DNA of 64,000 nt from Microbacterium binotii. Its GTDB lineage: Bacteria; Actinomycetota; Actinomycetes; Actinomycetales; Microbacteriaceae. Under the pieces are notes generated by a model. The model was given only the letters and a program-made list of their open reading frames with translations, was not told the DNA's origin and made no database searches. The stretch is from contig NZ_CP090347.1 in NCBI RefSeq assembly GCF_021398715.1, positions 930,001 to 994,000 on the forward strand, written 5' to 3'. This document shows positions 61,297-64,000 of this stretch, piece by piece (positions within the stretch are counted from its first letter, which is position 1; each line of letters begins with the position of its first letter). The translations under genes and the position numbers were made by a program.

Positions 61297-62319
61297 GTGA
61301 CCGAGAATGAGCGGGTGAGCGAACTCGAGGCCGTCATCGCGCGTTACCGGCGCTTCGCCGAGGAAGAGGCGCCGGGTCGCAGCCGCCTCTATGAGCAGTG
61401 GGCGCTCGCGGTGCAGGCGACTCCGGAGCTCGCCGCCGTTCTGGCACGGATCCCCGCGACCCATAGGCAGCCGCCCCTCGTGTTCGCCGTCAGTCGGCTC
61501 CTCGGCGCACCGGAGGCGGAGGATGCGGATTGGGGAGCATGGGTGCTCGCGCACGCCGACATCCTCGTGGCGGAGTCCACGGCGCGCTCTGTGCAGACGA
61601 ACGAGCCCGGGCGCTGCGCCGCGCTGCTTCCCGCGCTCTCACAGATCGAGGGCCCCTTCGCACTTCTGGAGATCGGGGCCAGTGCGGGCCTGTGCCTGTA
61701 TCCGGACCGCTACTCCTATCGCTACGACGCGGATGCGGGACGAACGCGAAGGCTCGATCCGACCGCCGGCGCCGCTGCGGTCGTCCTCACATCCACGTGG
61801 AGTGGTCCGGAGACGGAGCTGCGCATGCCGACGGTCGTGTGGCGAGCGGGCATCGACCTGCATCCGCTCGACGCCCGCTCGACCGACCACCGTCGCTGGC
61901 TCACGGGGCTCGTCTGGCCGGGGGAGAGCGGACGTCGTGAGCGCATCGAAGCGGCGCTCGACGTGGCGGCCGAAGAACCGCCGATCCTGCGAGCGGCGGA
62001 TGCGGCGGCACCGGGCGTCATCGCGGAGCTTGCGATGACCGCCCCGCCCGACGCGACCCTCGTGGTCACGACGCCGGGCGTGCTCGCCCACGTTCCGAGG
62101 GACGGGCGGCGACGCATCATCGAGGCGGCTCGGGCATCAGGACGCTGGATCACGATCGACGCACCGGGATTGCACGACGGCTGGAGCGCGCCGATCGAAG
62201 CGGCCGCCTGGCCGAAGGATCGCTTCGCGCTGGCGCTGGATGGCGAGGTGCTCGCCGCGGTCGACCCGTTGGGCGCGGCTGTGGAGTGGCGTCCGGATGC
62301 GGCGGGCATGCTCGGTTAG
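61297..62319 (+). CDS. DUF2332 family protein
   Basis: 340 residues. RYRRFAEEEAPGRSRLYEQWALAV, RQPPLVFAVSRLLG, RCAALLPALSQIEGPFALLEIGASAGLCLYPDRYSYRY and VVTTPGVLAHVP are characteristic of DUF2332. The LLEIGASAGLCL segment looks like a motif I of SAM-binding folds, so a methyltransferase-like activity is possible but unproven. The GTG at 61297 is preceded by CACTGT six bases upstream, a weaker form of the leaderless pattern. Divergent from msrB. Confidence 0.83.
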   Translation: MTENERVSELEAVIARYRRFAEEEAPGRSRLYEQWALAVQATPELAAVLARIPATHRQPPLVFAVSRLLGAPEAEDADWGAWVLAHADILVAESTARSVQTNEPGRCAALLPALSQIEGPFALLEIGASAGLCLYPDRYSYRYDADAGRTRRLDPTAGAAAVVLTSTWSGPETELRMPTVVWRAGIDLHPLDARSTDHRRWLTGLVWPGESGRRERIEAALDVAAEEPPILRAADAAAPGVIAELAMTAPPDATLVVTTPGVLAHVPRDGRRRIIEAARASGRWITIDAPGLHDGWSAPIEAAAWPKDRFALALDGEVLAAVDPLGAAVEWRPDAAGMLG

Positions 62320-62328
62320 CGTGGCCCT

Positions 62329-62598
62329 GTGCCCGTGCGCGACCCCGCATCCGACGCTCTGAGCGAGCGCGACTCCCAGCTGCTCGCCTTTGAGGCGCGC
62401 TGGCTCGGACACACCGGCGCCAAGGAGGAGGCGATCCGCGTCGAACTGCAGCTCACCCCGGCGCGGTACTACCAACTGCTGGGACGGCTGATCGACTCGC
62501 AGGCCGCCCTGGCACAGGATCCGCTCCTCGTCGGTCGCCTGCGCCGCATCCGCGACGAGCGTCGGCGTGAGCGCTCGACGGCTCGCCGCGGCGCCTGA
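62329..62598 (+). CDS. DUF3263 small protein
   Basis: 89 residues matching DUF3263: LLAFEARWLGHTGAKEEAIRVELQLTPARYYQLLGRLIDSQAALAQDPLLVGRLRRIRDERR. The helix-turn-helix-like pattern suggests DNA binding. Conserved across actinobacteria, function unknown. The GTG lies 6 nt after TAGCGT, so it is probably leaderless. It precedes a LytR_C protein gene, a common actinobacterial neighbourhood. Confidence 0.88.
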   Translation: MPVRDPASDALSERDSQLLAFEARWLGHTGAKEEAIRVELQLTPARYYQLLGRLIDSQAALAQDPLLVGRLRRIRDERRRERSTARRGA

Positions 62599-62644
62599 GA
62601 CCTCGCTCCGCGGGCGGCACGACGCGCTCCGGTAGCATCGTGGG

Positions 62645-63247
62645 GTGTCCCGAACCCCGCATCCCCGCGACCGCTTCGACGACCTGCCGAACGCCTCGGG
62701 GCGTGTCGGAGCCCACCGCGCCGAGAACCCGCGCATGCGGGCGGGCGTGGTCACCCTCTGGGCGATCGTCGTCACGATCGTGCTCATCGCCGCGGGGATC
62801 TTCGGGAGCCTGGTGCTCTCCGGGCGGATCGTGCTGGTGCCCTCGCCGACTCCGACGCCGACTCCGACGCCCGAAGTGACGCCCGTCGTCGACATGTCCT
62901 TCTCCGTGCTGGTGCTCAACGCGACGCCGGAGACGGGACTCGCAACCACCCTGAAGGACGAGCTCATCGCGAAGGGCTGGGGCGCCGACCTCGTCAACGC
63001 GAGCAGCGCCAGCGCCACCGACTTCCCGCAGACGACGGTCTACTACGCCTTCCCGGGGGACGAGGCGGCGGCCAAGGGTCTCGCCGAGCTCATCGGCGGG
63101 GCGGATGTCGCCGAGAGCACTCAGTACCAGCCGACCGACGACGCCGGCACGGCCGATGTGGACGAGTCGCAGGCGAAACAGCTCACGATCGTGATCGGAC
63201 TGGACCGCACCGCTGCGGGGGCGCCGAGCCCCACTCCGACCCCCTGA
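62645..63247 (+). CDS. membrane-anchored LytR C-terminal-domain protein
   Basis: 200 residues. A short cytoplasmic N-terminus, one membrane helix (about 34-62), a TPTPTP spacer and an extracellular LytR_C domain (about 80-190; FSVLVLNATPETGLATTLKDELIAKGWGADLVNAS, TTVYYAF). LytR_C domains occur in cell-wall assembly proteins; here the catalytic LCP domain is absent. A Pro/Thr-rich tail ends the protein. The GTG lies 6 nt after TAGCAT and is probably leaderless. Confidence 0.87.
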   Translation: MSRTPHPRDRFDDLPNASGRVGAHRAENPRMRAGVVTLWAIVVTIVLIAAGIFGSLVLSGRIVLVPSPTPTPTPTPEVTPVVDMSFSVLVLNATPETGLATTLKDELIAKGWGADLVNASSASATDFPQTTVYYAFPGDEAAAKGLAELIGGADVAESTQYQPTDDAGTADVDESQAKQLTIVIGLDRTAAGAPSPTPTP

Positions 63248-63382
63248 GGCTCCTCCTCGACGGCCGCGTGTTTCCGCGGCGTAAACAGTTTGCTGCTGCT
63301 GTGTCAACTGTGCCGGATCCGTCGCTTCGACGGTGTTTCGGCTGCATACGATGACTGCGTTCTACAGCATCAGGAGACTCGT

Positions 63383-63586
63383 ATGGCCCAGGGCACCGTC
63401 AAATGGTTCAACGCCGAGAAGGGGTATGGATTCATCACCTCCGGCGACGGTGAGGACGTCTTCGTCCACTACTCAAACATCGACATGACCGGATTCCGCG
63501 TCCTCGAAGAAGGGCAGGCCGTGGAGTTCACGGTCGGCAGCGGACAGAAGGGTCCGCAGGCCGAGTCGGTTCGCATCGTCGCCTGA
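63383..63586 (+). CDS. cspA: cold-shock protein
   Basis: 67-residue OB-fold RNA/DNA-binding protein. RNP1 KGYGFIT and RNP2 VFVHYSNI are both present; the length is typical of CspA. An AGGAGA site precedes the ATG, and TACGAT about 35 nt upstream is a plausible -10. The GC-poor 130-nt region upstream may hold regulatory leader sequence. A perfect terminator hairpin follows. Confidence 0.96.
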   Translation: MAQGTVKWFNAEKGYGFITSGDGEDVFVHYSNIDMTGFRVLEEGQAVEFTVGSGQKGPQAESVRIVA

Positions 63587-63599
63587 GACCCCTACTCGC

Positions 63600-63635
63600 G
63601 AGACCCCCGAGCGCCCGCCGGTGCTCGGGGGTCTC
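63600..63635. terminator. cspA terminator
   Basis: Perfect 13-bp stem GAGACCCCCGAGC / GCTCGGGGGTCTC with a 10-nt loop. Confidence 0.9.
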
Positions 63636-63673
63636 CTCGTGTGCGCCGCGCTCTCTCGCGGCACTCGCGGCGG

Positions 63674-63733
63674 CTTGCACTCCCCGGGGGCGAGTGCCAG
63701 AATGGATTAGCACTCGATATCACTGAGTGCTAA
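63674..63733 (+). promoter_or_regulatory. groEL promoter with tandem CIRCE elements
   Basis: A perfect CIRCE (TTAGCACTC-N9-GAGTGCTAA) lies at 63707-63733, and a second copy with 7 of 9 matches in each arm (CTTGCACTC-N9-GAGTGCCAG) at 63674-63700. TTGCAC (63675-63680) and CAGAAT (63698-63703) with a 17-nt spacer form the promoter, so HrcA bound here would block RNA polymerase. Confidence 0.93.

Positions 63734-64000
<267 letters not shown>

Overview
The window looks like a chromosomal segment of a high-GC Gram-positive actinobacterium of the family Microbacteriaceae, most likely Microbacterium or a close relative. The reasons are the GC-rich third codon positions, the carD-ispDF pair, a fused NUDIX/phosphatase MutT1-type protein coupled to polyphosphate kinase, a GlnR-like orphan regulator, a SenX3/RegX3-type two-component pair beside phoU, DUF3263, LytR_C and DUF4032 proteins, and a CIRCE-controlled groEL. 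The genus is inferred from gene content and was not tested by any search. Coding density is high: no stretch longer than about 260 bases lacks a gene.

Region 1 (1-6.9 kb): the 5' part of a Na+/H+ antiporter gene (nhaA, running off the left edge), then a minus-strand cluster with a CDGSH iron-sulfur protein, a haem-oxygenase-like di-iron protein, a BLUF blue-light sensor, a small two-gene module that has a paralogous copy at 57.4-58.0 kb, and zinc-ribbon and DUF1345 membrane proteins. An NmrA-like reductase is divergent from a TetR regulator across strong inverted repeats. Region 2 (6.9-16.4 kb): a 1402-residue secreted, probably sortase-anchored hydrolase/beta-helix protein; a CPH-type copper ATPase with a CsoR-like operator; an unusual XRE-cupin-YbaK fusion regulator; and a DHA2-type MFS pump flanked by two copies of a long hairpin repeat.

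Region 3 (17.0-20.6 kb) follows a tRNA-Lys(TTT) gene and has visibly lower GC. It holds a small Cys/His-rich protein divergent from a protein with a nucleoside-deoxyribosyltransferase-like domain, plus a small HTH protein and a lipoprotein pair. It looks like an accessory island, possibly conflict related. Region 4 (20.8-43.3 kb) is rich in phosphate functions: pstSCAB with a PHO box, a Pls/PosA-type NRPS-like poly-amino-acid synthetase coupled to an M1 peptidase and facing a phosphopantetheinyl transferase, mutT1-ppk1, a GlnR-like regulator, a nitrobindin-ygfZ-FUSC run, gpmA, and phoU divergent from the SenX3/RegX3 pair. PhoU and the two-component pair probably control pst and perhaps the NRPS-like gene.

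Region 5 (43.3-64 kb) is mostly housekeeping: carD-ispDF, cysS-rlmB, a UgpC-type ABC ATPase, msrB with a nitroreductase, cspA, and the start of groEL behind tandem CIRCE elements. It is interrupted by a 1.6-kb relic lying between tRNA-Thr(TGT) and a degenerate copy of that tRNA's 3' end. The relic carries a small secreted protein and a Tat-exported VanY/endolysin-like peptidase. Many genes here start exactly 6-7 nt downstream of a TANNNT box, which suggests widespread leaderless transcription, including two leaderless mini-ORFs that overlap the start of the following gene.
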